Origin: Candidatus Hydrogenedentota bacterium
GTDB lineage: Bacteria; Hydrogenedentota; Hydrogenedentia; Hydrogenedentales; SLHB01
DNA: 39,514 nt
Direction of reading: 5' to 3'
NCBI GenBank assembly: GCA_020849535.1
Contig: JADLGB010000326.1
Location: forward strand, 1-39,514
The notes under the pieces were generated by a model that saw nothing but the letters and a program-made list of their open reading frames with translations, did no database searches and had not been told where the DNA came from. Numbering within the stretch: position 1 is the stretch's first letter; the number at the start of each line of letters is the position of its first letter. Below, piece by piece: positions 1 through 7,581 of the stretch. The position numbers and the translations under genes are program-made.

Positions 1-314
1 AGCTCCTCCAGGGTTACCCATAATTCCACCCTAGCCAGCGGAGTATCAAGAACAGGCAAACTTTCTGGGAGATCTTGACATCATGTTAACCAATCGCCGT
101 TTAGTCAGTTTTCTCATTTTGATCCCCGCGTCGGACTCGAACCGTGAACCTCTGGTCTATGACCCAACGGTCGCGAGGCGGAAGGCCATTGCAGAGCTGT
201 GTGTTACACTCTTCTTGCAAGCCGACGGTTACTAAGATTGCTGCTTGCTGGGAATAGGTCCTGCCGATCATCTTTTGCGCAGCAGTCCATTCAGTTCATT
301 ATGAGGAGACCGTG
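1..314. other. Non-coding or decayed left edge
   Basis: I see no open reading frame with a convincing ribosome binding site in this stretch. The only recognisable element is a tRNA T-arm-like motif on the minus strand, listed separately. Together with the integrase remnant further right, it suggests the residue of an integrated element, but this is inference. Confidence 0.4.
120..170 (-). other. tRNA 3'-half-like fragment (B-box motif)
   Basis: On the minus strand the segment contains GGTTCGAGTCC, a perfect match to the tRNA T-arm/B-box consensus GGTTCGANTCC. A T-CAT-A trinucleotide context in an anticodon-loop-like position lies about 20 nt before it. The T stem pairs for only about three base pairs, the anticodon stem does not pair well, and no matching acceptor 5' half or D arm is found upstream. 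It is therefore not a functional tRNA as read. A 3' tRNA fragment near an integrase remnant would fit an old attachment site, but a chance match is possible. Confidence 0.25.
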
Positions 315-485
315 ATGGCGGTGGGATTACACACTGACACCATCGTCAAGGTAGGCTCGCCCACCCGCAGGGCCGCGAATTCCCCGCTTCGTCGAGGAGG
401 AGAAAAGTCCGACCGATATTCGTGTTTGGTTTTCGTCTGGAGGAATACAATCTCGTGGCTCAAAAAGGTGTGGCCTTTTGTGTGA
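315..485 (+). CDS. Possible small ORF, 56 aa, unknown
   Basis: An ATG at 315 follows a GAGGAGA ribosome-binding-like sequence and opens a 56-codon frame ending in TGA. The product begins MAVGLHTDTIVKVG, is rich in arginine in the middle and has tryptophans near the end. I recognise no family. The surrounding DNA is decayed, so this may be the front of a broken gene rather than a working small protein. Confidence 0.25.
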   Translation: MAVGLHTDTIVKVGSPTRRAANSPLRRGGEKSDRYSCLVFVWRNTISWLKKVWPFV

Positions 486-826
486 CATGTTTTTGATCAA
501 CGCGTGTTTCTAGTATTACTTGTGGCGTAAAGTTGAAACTCGGTAAGTGGTTGTTGGTTAAGTAAGTCCCTTTGCTGGACGGGTTCCCAATACCGTCTTA
601 TTTGGGGTACCACCCCTAAGGTGAGTATCTAGCCTCTGGCCCCTGCAGCGCTAAGTAGACCAAAGACTTACCCGGCTATCGGGACTCCACAAATGGCACA
701 GCAAAACCTCGAATGTGCCACTTTATGTGCCGTTTTTTCATCAGGAGCGACCACCCTTTGTGCAGAAATGGCGTCTATTCATTTGGGACTTGCTCAACCA
801 CGAACATCAGGAAAGGAGCGTTCGTC
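486..826. other. Stretch with no recognisable gene
   Basis: Short overlapping frames occur but none has a ribosome binding site or a recognisable product. The right end holds the GGAAAGGAG ribosome binding site of the integrase fragment, at about 810-818. Confidence 0.4.
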
Positions 827-1159
827 ATGGCCGTCTCAAAGTCCAGTCTCAAGAAGCGCGGCAAGGTCTTCTATCTCCGGTTCTCCGAGAACGCAACGCG
901 CAAACGCATCAGCCTCCATACCAACTCGCGTGAAACAGCAAAAGAACTGCAGCGGCAGTTTGATTCGGCCCGCGCACGCGGCGAGGGCAACGTATTCCCG
1001 ACCAAGACAATGTTGGCTAGTGCTGTCACAGCATATATCGCTGACATGGTGGTGGTACCGAACGATGTTTGCCGCATGATCCCGGTAATAACGGAGCAGC
1101 ACCCTATGAAAAAGACTAAAGTCATTTTATCCAAAGGTTCTATCTTGACGAAGCACTAG
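827..1159 (+). pseudogene. Tyrosine recombinase (phage integrase) N-terminal fragment
   Basis: The ATG at 827 is preceded by GGAAAGGAG. The first ~72 residues (MAVSKSSLKKRGKVFYLRFS, then an RKRISLHTNSRETAKELQRQ stretch and TAYIADM) look like the arm-binding and core-binding N-terminus of phage-type tyrosine recombinases. After TAYIADM, at about base 1045, the similarity stops and the frame runs through unrelated sequence to a stop at 1159. The catalytic domain with its R-H-R-Y residues is absent. Integrases of this class are normally 350-400 residues, so this is a truncated remnant. A longer frame opens upstream but has no ribosome binding site. The fragment marks old mobile-element activity at this end of the window. 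Confidence 0.6.
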
Positions 1160-1488
1160 GTGCGTTGACCACAAGACACGGGGCCGCCTCCGTGAAAACG
1201 CATCAACGTCACCACGTGTCGCCCCGCGTCGCGGTCCTGTGGCAATGAAATGAATCCTCGCGCCTCCGGTGGTTCATAAGCCCAGTTCAGGAAAGGAGAA
1301 GGAATTCCAGGGAAATTCAGAAGTTCATGAATATCCCGGTGGCATTGACATTTTCAGACACCTAAAGTAGACTTATGGATACACACCTCGTGTTTTGGGC
1401 AGTTGGGTTTCCTTTCGAAGGCGCGGGTATTCGTGCTGTCGTTGTTCCTTGAGCCGCGTACTTATCCGCGAGCGGTGGGGGGGCAAGT
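1160..1488. other. Non-coding stretch with one promoter-like motif
   Basis: I see no supported gene here. TTGACA at 1345-1350 and TAGACT at 1368-1373 are 17 bp apart, an acceptable sigma70-type pair upstream of the decayed FGE-domain frame. It may be the fossil promoter of that gene. Confidence 0.3.
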
Positions 1489-1953
1489 ATGGGTTGTCAA
1501 CGCGATTGGCTGCCGGATGCGCACGGATACTCCTATCCCTCCCTTGGCAATTGTCTTGGTGTCCGGAGGACCAATACCCACTGTCTTCGGTGCACTGCTG
1601 TTAATTCTGTTGAGACCGCAATCGACGATCATGTGCGGTATGCGGATGACAGCGGAGAGATGCGCCTTTCTGCTGGAGAAAAGCCTCCTCAAACATGGGG
1701 GCTGCATGACAAGAGCGAAAGTGCTTACGTGTGGTGCCAGGACTGTTACGGGGATCGTCCCGCCGGGCCAGTGCTGGATCTTCAGGGACCATCTTCAGCC
1801 ACAACCAGGGTGCTGCTCGGTGGGTCGTGGTTCGTCCCCCCTTCTTACACGTTGATTATTGACTACGACCCAGACATCTGTTTCGATGCCAACCCCGACA
1901 ATGACAACTGCAACGCAGAATCAATGAACGCTCGCATTCGACAACGGACATAG
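1489..1953 (+). pseudogene. Decayed formylglycine-generating-enzyme (FGE/SUMF1) domain gene
   Basis: The 154-residue frame keeps the C-terminal order of an FGE-sulfatase domain: a TAIDDHVRYADDS stretch, then GEKPPQTWGLHD, then WCQDCYGDRPAGPVLD, then RVLLGGSWF. These parallel, segment by segment, the intact FGE-domain lipoprotein at 5239-6039 (SAIDDYAWYTENS, GEKSPNNWGLYD, SEPVIDPVGP, RVVRGGSLF). The N-terminal half of the domain and any signal peptide are missing, and conserved residues are eroded: the usual D-M-S-G-N-V-W-E is read here as DKSESAYVW. The reading frame is still open, so a truncated product is not excluded. I read it as the remnant of a duplicated FGE lipoprotein gene. Confidence 0.55.
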
Positions 1954-2149
1954 AAATTTCCTTCGAACTGTAGAAGGCGGCGGAGCGATTCCAAGGTATC
2001 TATCTGCGACTGGACAAGTAGCCTCAGCAGAGTTCCCGGTGGATGGATACGGCGAGTATGTGGGAGGTGCTGCCGTGGACTCCGGTGATGTTAGGTGAGT
2101 ATCTGTGTACAGTGGATATAGTTCCCTGAATACCGACAAGGGGAAGCTA

Positions 2150-2242
2150 ATGCAACACACGAAAGTCCTTTCGAAATCGATGCTGCCGATTGTGACGAAT
2201 CTTGCGGCGAGATGTGTTAACCCCAAGAAAGCGCCGGCATAG
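2150..2242 (+). pseudogene. Short frame resembling a lipoprotein signal peptide, 30 aa
   Basis: An ATG at 2150 follows AAGGGGAAG and opens a 30-residue frame. It begins MQHTKVLSKSMLPIVTNLAA and continues RCVNPKKAPA. The arrangement is that of a lipoprotein signal: basic start, hydrophobic stretch, small residues, then a Cys. The hydrophobic core is weakened and there is no mature part. It is probably the broken front of a lipoprotein gene. A free small peptide is the alternative. Confidence 0.28.
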
Positions 2243-2544
2243 CTGGAGGATTATTCGCGTTCACCCACGCAATAGTATGGTCTGTTGCAGGCGACACTAT
2301 GCCGTTTGAAGGATAGATGGGCCGGCTTTTCTCCGAACTCGGACCGGTCTCTCCACAATGCGAAGAGTGCTGCAAGGCGTGATGGTGGTATTCCGCTAGA
2401 GGCGACGGGAAATGCTGGGTAGGCGACCGCTACAAGGTGTGGGTGGCGCCGCTCGAAGTGCCCGTCGCGAAGAATCTCTATGACGGAAGTTTCTCGATGG
2501 TTTCTCCGTAATGGTGCTGTTAACTCAAAGGGAGGTAGTGAATT
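2243..2544. other. Intergenic stretch before the radical SAM cassette
   Basis: I see no supported gene. A 195-codon minus-strand frame crosses this stretch but has no recognisable product and runs antisense into the next gene. The right end carries AGGGAGG, the ribosome binding site of the 65-residue gene. No clear sigma70 promoter is visible. Confidence 0.4.
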
Positions 2545-2742
2545 GTGGATACTAATCAGGTTGAAAAAGAAGAACTTGCTGGCCGACGGGAAGCACTCAA
2601 GCGCTTGGGGATGTTGTCCGGAGTCGTCGCGGGGCTCGTTTTCCCGGTGGTACTGTCCGGGTGCCCGATGACTTGGGCGAATGGGGATCCAGAAGTTGTC
2701 AAGAAAGTTGGCAAAAAGGGGCAAGTGCCAAGACCAGAGTGA
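2545..2742 (+). CDS. Small Tat/lipoprotein-like peptide, candidate radical SAM substrate
   Basis: This 65-residue product starts at GTG 2545, with GGAGG nine bases upstream. The layout is a 13-residue acidic start, a twin-arginine-like motif RREALKRLG at residues 14-22, a hydrophobic stretch (GVVAGLVFPVVLSG), and a lipobox Cys at residue 40. A 25-residue tail follows (PMTWANGDPEVVKKVGKKGQ, then VPRPE). It is the first gene of a plus-strand run whose next member is a radical SAM/SPASM enzyme about 95 bases downstream. Small proteins in this position are often the substrates of such enzymes. The sequence supports export and lipidation; modification is inference. The tail is lysine- and proline-rich with one Cys and one Trp. 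I recognise no known precursor family. Confidence 0.6.
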   Translation: MDTNQVEKEELAGRREALKRLGMLSGVVAGLVFPVVLSGCPMTWANGDPEVVKKVGKKGQVPRPE

Positions 2743-2836
2743 AGCTGGGTGGTGCGTTCGGCCAAGTACTCCAGCCTTCGAAGTCAGTACGTAAGCCCAT
2801 GTCTTGGGCAAAGATCGGGTGAGTCGCTCCGAACAC

Positions 2837-4084
2837 ATGGACGACCCGGAATCAAAGATGGAATCAAGTAATCCAGTTCGTCAATGCCACCGGTGGCCGG
2901 ATAATCCGTGGCCGGAACGAATTCAATCCGCGAGTCAGGATTCTGGTTTTACCGTCGTCTTTATGCCCATTCTTTCGTGTAATTGCAGTTGCCGTCACTG
3001 TTTTGAAGAACTCGACGGCCGGCGCCTGGATGATACGCAATGGCAGCGATGTTTCGAGGGAATGCTTGCGCTCGCCACGCGCTCCGGCTGCTGCACACTG
3101 AAAGTTTTCTGGCAGGGCGGAGAGATCCTCTGCCTTTCTCCAGACTCGGTTCATCGTGGCTTGGATGGAGCGGAGCAGGTGTTTCGCGACAGCGGGATCG
3201 CGGTCGAGCATTATCTTCAAACGAATCTACTCCTGTACGATACTGGCAGATGGAAAGACGTGTTGCTTCGCTTCCAGAATGGGAATGTCAGCTCATCCGT
3301 TGATTTCCCTAACGTCTATAGAAGGGCAGGCTCCCGGTCCGGTGACGAGTACAACCGGTATTGGCTGGAAAAGAAGAATATCGCGGAGCGGGACGGCATC
3401 AGGGTCTCAGTGATCGCCTTGCCAAACTCTGAGACTCTCGAGTTGGGTGCTCAGGAGTTTTATCGATACTATCGGGACGAACTACGGGTCCGGGCGCTTC
3501 AGGTCAATCTACCGTTCCAGGGCAACGCCGGGCCTCCGGTCGTGCTGGACCTCGAACGGTTGTCAGCGTTCATGGTCGAGTTGTATGAAACGTGGTTGCG
3601 TAATAAACGCGATCTCTACCTATCGCCGTTCACGTACTTCGAGGACCGCATCTTTGGCGCCAAGATTACGTTGCCGTGCATATGGTCGTACACTTGTGCA
3701 AAGGGGCTCGTTTGTGTGGGCCCTGACGGGCAAACCGGCCAGTGTGATTGTCTGGTGGCAACGCGTCCGGAATACAACTACGGTTCCTTTCTGGAAGGCT
3801 CGATGGGGGCCGTTCTTTCGTCTCCGAACCGTAATGCGATCCTCGACCGCCCCCTGCGATTGGCACGGGAAACTTCGTGCGGTGAATGCCGCTTCTGGGC
3901 GATCTGTCACGGCGGATGTCCCATTCGGGCGCTTGCCTTCACGGGCAACATCCAGGAACCCGACCATTATTGCCAGGTGTACCAGGCAATGTTCTCGGCC
4001 ATAGTGGACCGAACTGTAACGCCGTGGTTTGTTTCGGATACCAGCGCCAACCCAATCACGGGAAAGCAGAATTCGAGCACGTAA
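2837..4084 (+). CDS. Radical SAM/SPASM domain enzyme (peptide-maturase type)
   Basis: The product has 415 residues from ATG 2837. The radical SAM cluster motif C-x3-C-x2-C is at Cys48, Cys52 and Cys55 (CNCSCRHC). A KVFWQGGE segment follows, matching the GGE SAM-binding motif. The C-terminus carries a SPASM-type auxiliary cluster region: CDCL after GPDGQTGQ, then C-x2-C-x5-C-x3-C in CGECRFWAICHGGC, then a late Cys in DHYCQVY. Enzymes with this layout modify ribosomal peptides or protein side chains. The small exported peptide upstream and the cluster-less paralogue downstream support a peptide-maturation role. The start is uncertain: no strong ribosome binding site is visible, and TTG 2804 is an upstream alternative. 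The substrate and the bond formed cannot be read from sequence. Confidence 0.8.
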   Translation: MDDPESKMESSNPVRQCHRWPDNPWPERIQSASQDSGFTVVFMPILSCNCSCRHCFEELDGRRLDDTQWQRCFEGMLALATRSGCCTLKVFWQGGEILCLSPDSVHRGLDGAEQVFRDSGIAVEHYLQTNLLLYDTGRWKDVLLRFQNGNVSSSVDFPNVYRRAGSRSGDEYNRYWLEKKNIAERDGIRVSVIALPNSETLELGAQEFYRYYRDELRVRALQVNLPFQGNAGPPVVLDLERLSAFMVELYETWLRNKRDLYLSPFTYFEDRIFGAKITLPCIWSYTCAKGLVCVGPDGQTGQCDCLVATRPEYNYGSFLEGSMGAVLSSPNRNAILDRPLRLARETSCGECRFWAICHGGCPIRALAFTGNIQEPDHYCQVYQAMFSAIVDRTVTPWFVSDTSANPITGKQNSST

Positions 4085-4176
4085 TCCTCATTGATTTCGT
4101 GCGTGCGCCCCGCTATTCGCATCGGTTGCGGACGTGACGGGCGCGGGACAAAGGTCAATATTTCGGTTGGACGCCC

Positions 4177-4257
4177 GTGAGCGCTGAATCATTTTCTGCT
4201 CTCATTGCGGGCAGCAAGTATTTCTGGTGGATGTGTAAGCGTTCGTGCTCCTCGTGA
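4177..4257 (+). CDS. Possible 26-aa peptide between the two radical SAM-type genes
   Basis: A GTG at 4177 opens a 26-codon frame in the gap between the radical SAM gene and its partner. It ends in an aromatic and cysteine-rich stretch (KYFWWMCKRSCSS). The ribosome binding site is weak (GGTTGGA). It could be a second peptide substrate, the frameshifted front of the following gene, or chance. The residue composition is the only reason to list it. Confidence 0.18.
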   Translation: MSAESFSALIAGSKYFWWMCKRSCSS

Positions 4258-4316
4258 CGGCACGGGGCTACCTTTTCGCTAAGGACTCGTCCGAATCTCG
4301 GGAAACATATTGTGCC

Positions 4317-5171
4317 ATGACGGATTTTCCTCACGAACTTTTGGTAAATGTTCCGTCCAGCATATTCCTGACCGGCGGGTGTGAGGTCGTGGTAAGACTC
4401 CAACACAAAGACGATATTGCGAGATTACGGGCCGCATACGGGCAGCGGCTCCATCATGTCGTGATCCATGAAAAGGAACTAGGAGACATAGCGTGGCTCA
4501 GTGAATTGTTGGGGCTGCGGGTTGAGATTGTCCTTGGCGATGGAGACACTCTGTCGAATGATGCGGTGGAAGTGCTGAATACAATGCAGCCTCTGTTCCG
4601 GCTCGACACGCCAGTTGGCCTGTTCCGTAACATAAACCTTCTTGCTTCGCTGGGCTATCCCGTGATGGTGAATGCGTTCGACGGTAATCATGGTATGGAA
4701 CCAGTAACACGGGCGCTGTCGTATTACCTGCATAACCCGTTGTTGAACACCCCAATTGAACCATTCCACAGCATCATGAGGCACTTTCTGGGGAATGGAC
4801 CGGACACGCTTTGGAGCATATTCGGTGAAGTGGTTGGAAGGAATGCATACGTCAGTGAGTTAGGCGAAATCTCGGTGGCACAGCGATGGATTCTCACCGG
4901 ACTTTGCTTCGGAACACTCAATGATACCTGGGAAAAGCTGGTCGCTTCGGGTCTATATCGACGACTCGTGCGGATTCGCGATGGTAATTCAGCATCGGCA
5001 CCTCCATGCGTCTCCTGTCCGCACAGAGACACCTGTGGCGGGTTTTTGCGTGGGGTGAATGTAGAATGGCCCTGCGAAGTGTGGCAAAAGATTTTTGCAG
5101 ATTTGCGGAACCAGGGCCGGCAAGTAATGGGATTGACGGAGTGGTTGACAAAGGGAGGGTGTAATGCGTAG
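4317..5171 (+). CDS. Radical SAM-like partner lacking the CxxxCxxC motif, SPASM-like C-terminus
   Basis: The product has 284 residues from ATG 4317; GTG 4245 in the same frame would add 24. The body has alternating hydrophobic strands and charged helices (HELLVNVPSSIFL, WLSELLGLRVEIVLGDGD, LFRNINLLASLGYPVMVNAF) that read like a radical SAM barrel. No C-x3-C-x2-C is present, so no SAM-cleaving cluster is expected. Near the C-terminus CVSCPHRDTCGGF keeps the C-x2-C-x5-C spacing of SPASM domains, and a fourth Cys follows in VEWPCEVW. Cluster-less 'pseudo-radical SAM' partners beside true radical SAM maturases are known from a Bacteroidales peptide system. This looks like an analogous pair, perhaps for substrate binding or structure. 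Family assignment is by pattern only. Confidence 0.6.
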   Translation: MTDFPHELLVNVPSSIFLTGGCEVVVRLQHKDDIARLRAAYGQRLHHVVIHEKELGDIAWLSELLGLRVEIVLGDGDTLSNDAVEVLNTMQPLFRLDTPVGLFRNINLLASLGYPVMVNAFDGNHGMEPVTRALSYYLHNPLLNTPIEPFHSIMRHFLGNGPDTLWSIFGEVVGRNAYVSELGEISVAQRWILTGLCFGTLNDTWEKLVASGLYRRLVRIRDGNSASAPPCVSCPHRDTCGGFLRGVNVEWPCEVWQKIFADLRNQGRQVMGLTEWLTKGGCNA

Positions 5172-5238
5172 TTCCGAATGAGCGCCCACTTTATGGCCGC
5201 GGTGGAATGCGTAACCCACACCAACAAGAGGAGACGTT

Positions 5239-6039
5239 ATGAGTCTCGATCGATGCACTTTTTGGTTCATCACCCCGATCGTCTCATTTCTGGTTCTCGC
5301 GGGGTGCACAAATCAGCCCGGCGAAACACAGACATTTGCGGGGATCGAGTTCCAGTGGTGCCCCTCCGGCACATTCGTGATGGGGAGTCCCGAAGATGAA
5401 GAAGACCGCTGGGAAGATGAGACGCAACACGTAGTCACACTGACGCACGGGTTCTGGTTAGGGAAATATGAGGTCACCCAGGCACAGTGGGAAGCGGTCA
5501 TGGGCGATAACCCGTCTGGTTGGTCCGGCGCCGATCTCCCTGTTGAATCTGTGACTTGGGACGAAATACAAGCTTTCATCGATACCTTGAACGCGAGTAA
5601 CCCCGATATGCATTTCCGGCTACCTACCGAAGCCGAGTGGGAGTACGCGTGCAGGGCCGGCACAACCACGCGGTTCTACTGGGGCGAGGACCCAAATGAA
5701 AGCGCAATAGATGACTATGCCTGGTATACGGAAAACTCCGAGGGCTCAGCGCGCAAGACGCATCCGGTGGGCGAAAAGTCACCCAACAATTGGGGACTGT
5801 ATGATATGAGTGGGAACGTCTGGGAACAGTGCAGCGACTTCGAGGGTGATTATCCGAGCGAGCCAGTCATCGATCCGGTGGGGCCGAGCGAAGATCCACT
5901 AGGGGGAGAGAGCTTTCGGGTGGTACGGGGCGGGTCACTTTTTTACTCTCCGGAGTGGTGCCGCTCAGCGCGCCGCATGTTTAACTTTGCGGAATCAACG
6001 CGAAGAGAGGATGGGTTCCGGTTGTTGCGGACTCCGTAA
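5239..6039 (+). CDS. FGE/SUMF1-domain lipoprotein
   Basis: The product has 266 residues. ATG 5239 is preceded by GAGGAGA. The signal peptide ends in a lipobox LVLAGC with Cys23, so the protein should be membrane-anchored outside the cytoplasm. The rest is one FGE-sulfatase domain: F-x-M-G-S-P near the start, the LGKYEVTQAQWEAVMG segment, RLPTEAEWEYACRAGT, GLYDMSGNVWEQC, and RVVRGGSLF followed by WCRSARR. True aerobic FGE enzymes carry two catalytic cysteines after the RGGSW motif. Here the first position is Tyr and only one Cys remains, so formylglycine formation is unlikely. Binding or other catalysis is more plausible. It closely follows the radical SAM pair, which suggests a shared task. 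The decayed FGE frame at 1489-1953 looks like its paralogue. Confidence 0.82.
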   Translation: MSLDRCTFWFITPIVSFLVLAGCTNQPGETQTFAGIEFQWCPSGTFVMGSPEDEEDRWEDETQHVVTLTHGFWLGKYEVTQAQWEAVMGDNPSGWSGADLPVESVTWDEIQAFIDTLNASNPDMHFRLPTEAEWEYACRAGTTTRFYWGEDPNESAIDDYAWYTENSEGSARKTHPVGEKSPNNWGLYDMSGNVWEQCSDFEGDYPSEPVIDPVGPSEDPLGGESFRVVRGGSLFYSPEWCRSARRMFNFAESTRREDGFRLLRTP

Positions 6040-6207
6040 CAGTGTGCGTGCGTCTGCACCTTCACGGTGATCGCCGTTGCGATAGTTGTCCAATCATTTT
6101 GCTGTATGCGCAGCTTCTTTGCATTACCAGAATTGCGTCAAGGCCCTGCAGTTTCCGGGTTAGCCAAGAAATCAAGGATTTCGAATGACGAAATAGGAGG
6201 GCGCAGC

Positions 6208-6636
6208 ATGTATCGGAGACTCGTGTCACTCAAGCTGTTTGCGCTTTGTGTAGTCGCGCTCGCATTGATAGGTTGTCCCGAGAGAGAAAACGTGCCGGCC
6301 GACTACGTTGGAGACTGGCGGAACGACGACCGCGAGACAGGCGGCATCACACGGATGATCATTACTCGGGAAGAAGACGATCGCCTCCAGGTCCACGTTT
6401 ACGGCGCGTGCGTGCCGTCGGACTGCGACTGGGGCACGGAGTGGACGCTGTGGGTGCAGGGCGTCAACGGATGGGGTTCCTGGGAGGTGTCTACAATTTA
6501 CCGATTCGAGAATGATGACGTGAGAATAGTGATGGAACTTGATAGGCAAACGCGCACTCTCTGGGTAGTGATAGACTGGTTTTTCCTTTCGGACCAACAT
6601 TTTTGGACCGAGGAGACGTTTCACAAGTATGGATGA
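6208..6636 (+). CDS. Small lipoprotein with a C-x-P-x-D-C-D-W-G motif
   Basis: The product has 142 residues. ATG 6208 is preceded by AGGAGG, and an in-frame extension upstream lacks signal features. The signal peptide ends in ALIGC (Cys23) followed by Pro. The mature part begins with a YVGDWRNDDRETGGITRMII segment and then CVPSDCDWG, both typical of a small extracellular beta domain seen as a repeat or tail in secreted bacterial proteins. Its function is not established as far as I know. Many Trp and acidic residues follow (WTLWVQG, WGSWEV, LWVVIDWFF). It lies 168 bases after the FGE-domain lipoprotein, in the same direction, and may belong to the same unit. Confidence 0.7.
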   Translation: MYRRLVSLKLFALCVVALALIGCPERENVPADYVGDWRNDDRETGGITRMIITREEDDRLQVHVYGACVPSDCDWGTEWTLWVQGVNGWGSWEVSTIYRFENDDVRIVMELDRQTRTLWVVIDWFFLSDQHFWTEETFHKYG

Positions 6637-6871
6637 TTCCTGGACAAACTCGAACGTTCAGCGCGATTCCGCATTGGATTCATTGCGCTTCAGAAAAGGT
6701 CTTATCTGTATTGAAGTCATGGATTCCGGTCCAAGGCGGTTCAAGGTTTAGCGATCTCAATTCATGTACTCCCGTTGACGTGAAGCATCTCGCCGGCGAC
6801 AGACGGACAGTGTGAAGCCAGAAAACGGTCCCTCCGCTCTCAGGCCGGCGCAACACAAGGACCAAGTGATT

Positions 6872-7219
6872 ATGGCTAGACAAGTGAAACGGTATGGCTG
6901 GGTGCTCGGGTTGGGCGTGGCGTTTGCGGCGGCCGCGTTGTCCGTCCTTTGGCCAGGGGCGCGCTCCGAGGCAGCCCTCAGGGACGGCGGCGTGCGCGTG
7001 CTGTCCAACGGACCCATCGCGCTGGCGCCTGGCGACGAGGCGGCGACGCGGCTTCTGCTGCCGGCGGTGCAACGGGCCATGGCGCGCGTCACGATTCTCG
7101 ATGGGGAGGGCAACGTGCTCTTCAGGAAAAACTATGAGAATCCGGACCCAACCCAGGGTGCGACCAACTCATTTTTTGAGGGTGCTGATCTGCGATTATC
7201 GCTACATGCGTGCTATTAG
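6872..7219 (+). CDS. Exported protein, probably truncated at its C-terminus
   Basis: The product has 115 residues from ATG 6872. A signal peptide is clear: basic MARQVKRYG, a hydrophobic stretch GVAFAAAALSVLW, then small residues (PGARSEA). The mature part (GGVRVLSNGPIALAPGDEAATR, then RVTILDGEGNVLFRKNYENP) looks like one beta-rich domain. From about NSFFEGADLRLSLHACY the character changes and the frame stops, so the natural C-terminus may have been lost by deletion or frameshift. Codon choice in the first 90 residues is strongly GC-rich, unlike the AT-richer sequence after it. I recognise no family. Confidence 0.45.
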   Translation: MARQVKRYGWVLGLGVAFAAAALSVLWPGARSEAALRDGGVRVLSNGPIALAPGDEAATRLLLPAVQRAMARVTILDGEGNVLFRKNYENPDPTQGATNSFFEGADLRLSLHACY

Positions 7220-7300
7220 AATAGTTGTGGGTTTCTTGCTCCGTACTCCGGTAAACCAATGTTTGTAAAGACTTAGCACCGGCGGAAAAGGAGACCAAAA

Positions 7301-7381
7301 ATGATCCTGGAACAGATGATAGATAGACGTTCGCGCGTTTCAAAGAGGACTCAGATCTTAGACCCCTGGGGGCCGGCATGA
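7301..7381 (+). CDS. Possible 26-aa peptide with a strong ribosome binding site
   Basis: ATG 7301 is preceded by AAAAGGAGACC, the best ribosome binding site in this neighbourhood. The product starts MILEQMIDRRSRVSK, ends in DPWGPA and is basic and soluble. It may be a true small protein or the intact front of a deleted gene. No relative is recognised. Confidence 0.3.
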   Translation: MILEQMIDRRSRVSKRTQILDPWGPA

Positions 7382-7581
7382 GTTGCTTCGTCGCGAGGGA
7401 TCGGGAGTGGTCATGGTGTTTTGCATTAGGCCGTCAGTTTAATTTAGGGTTATGTATATGACTGATATATGCATCACAATGGTTACCTTCGAGTGACTCC
7501 AGCATCATTGACTCACACTGCTCAAGTGAGCTTTGATCTAGCAGGCAATAGGACTAGCAAATAGGGCTGGAGTGCCTACTC

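Noticed and set aside
120..240. A complete tRNA gene on the minus strand
   Set aside because: Only the B-box is convincing; stems do not pair and no 5' half with a D arm can be folded.
2251..2838. Minus-strand frame of 195 codons
   Set aside because: Overlaps the well-started 65-residue gene, has no convincing ribosome binding site and no recognisable motifs.
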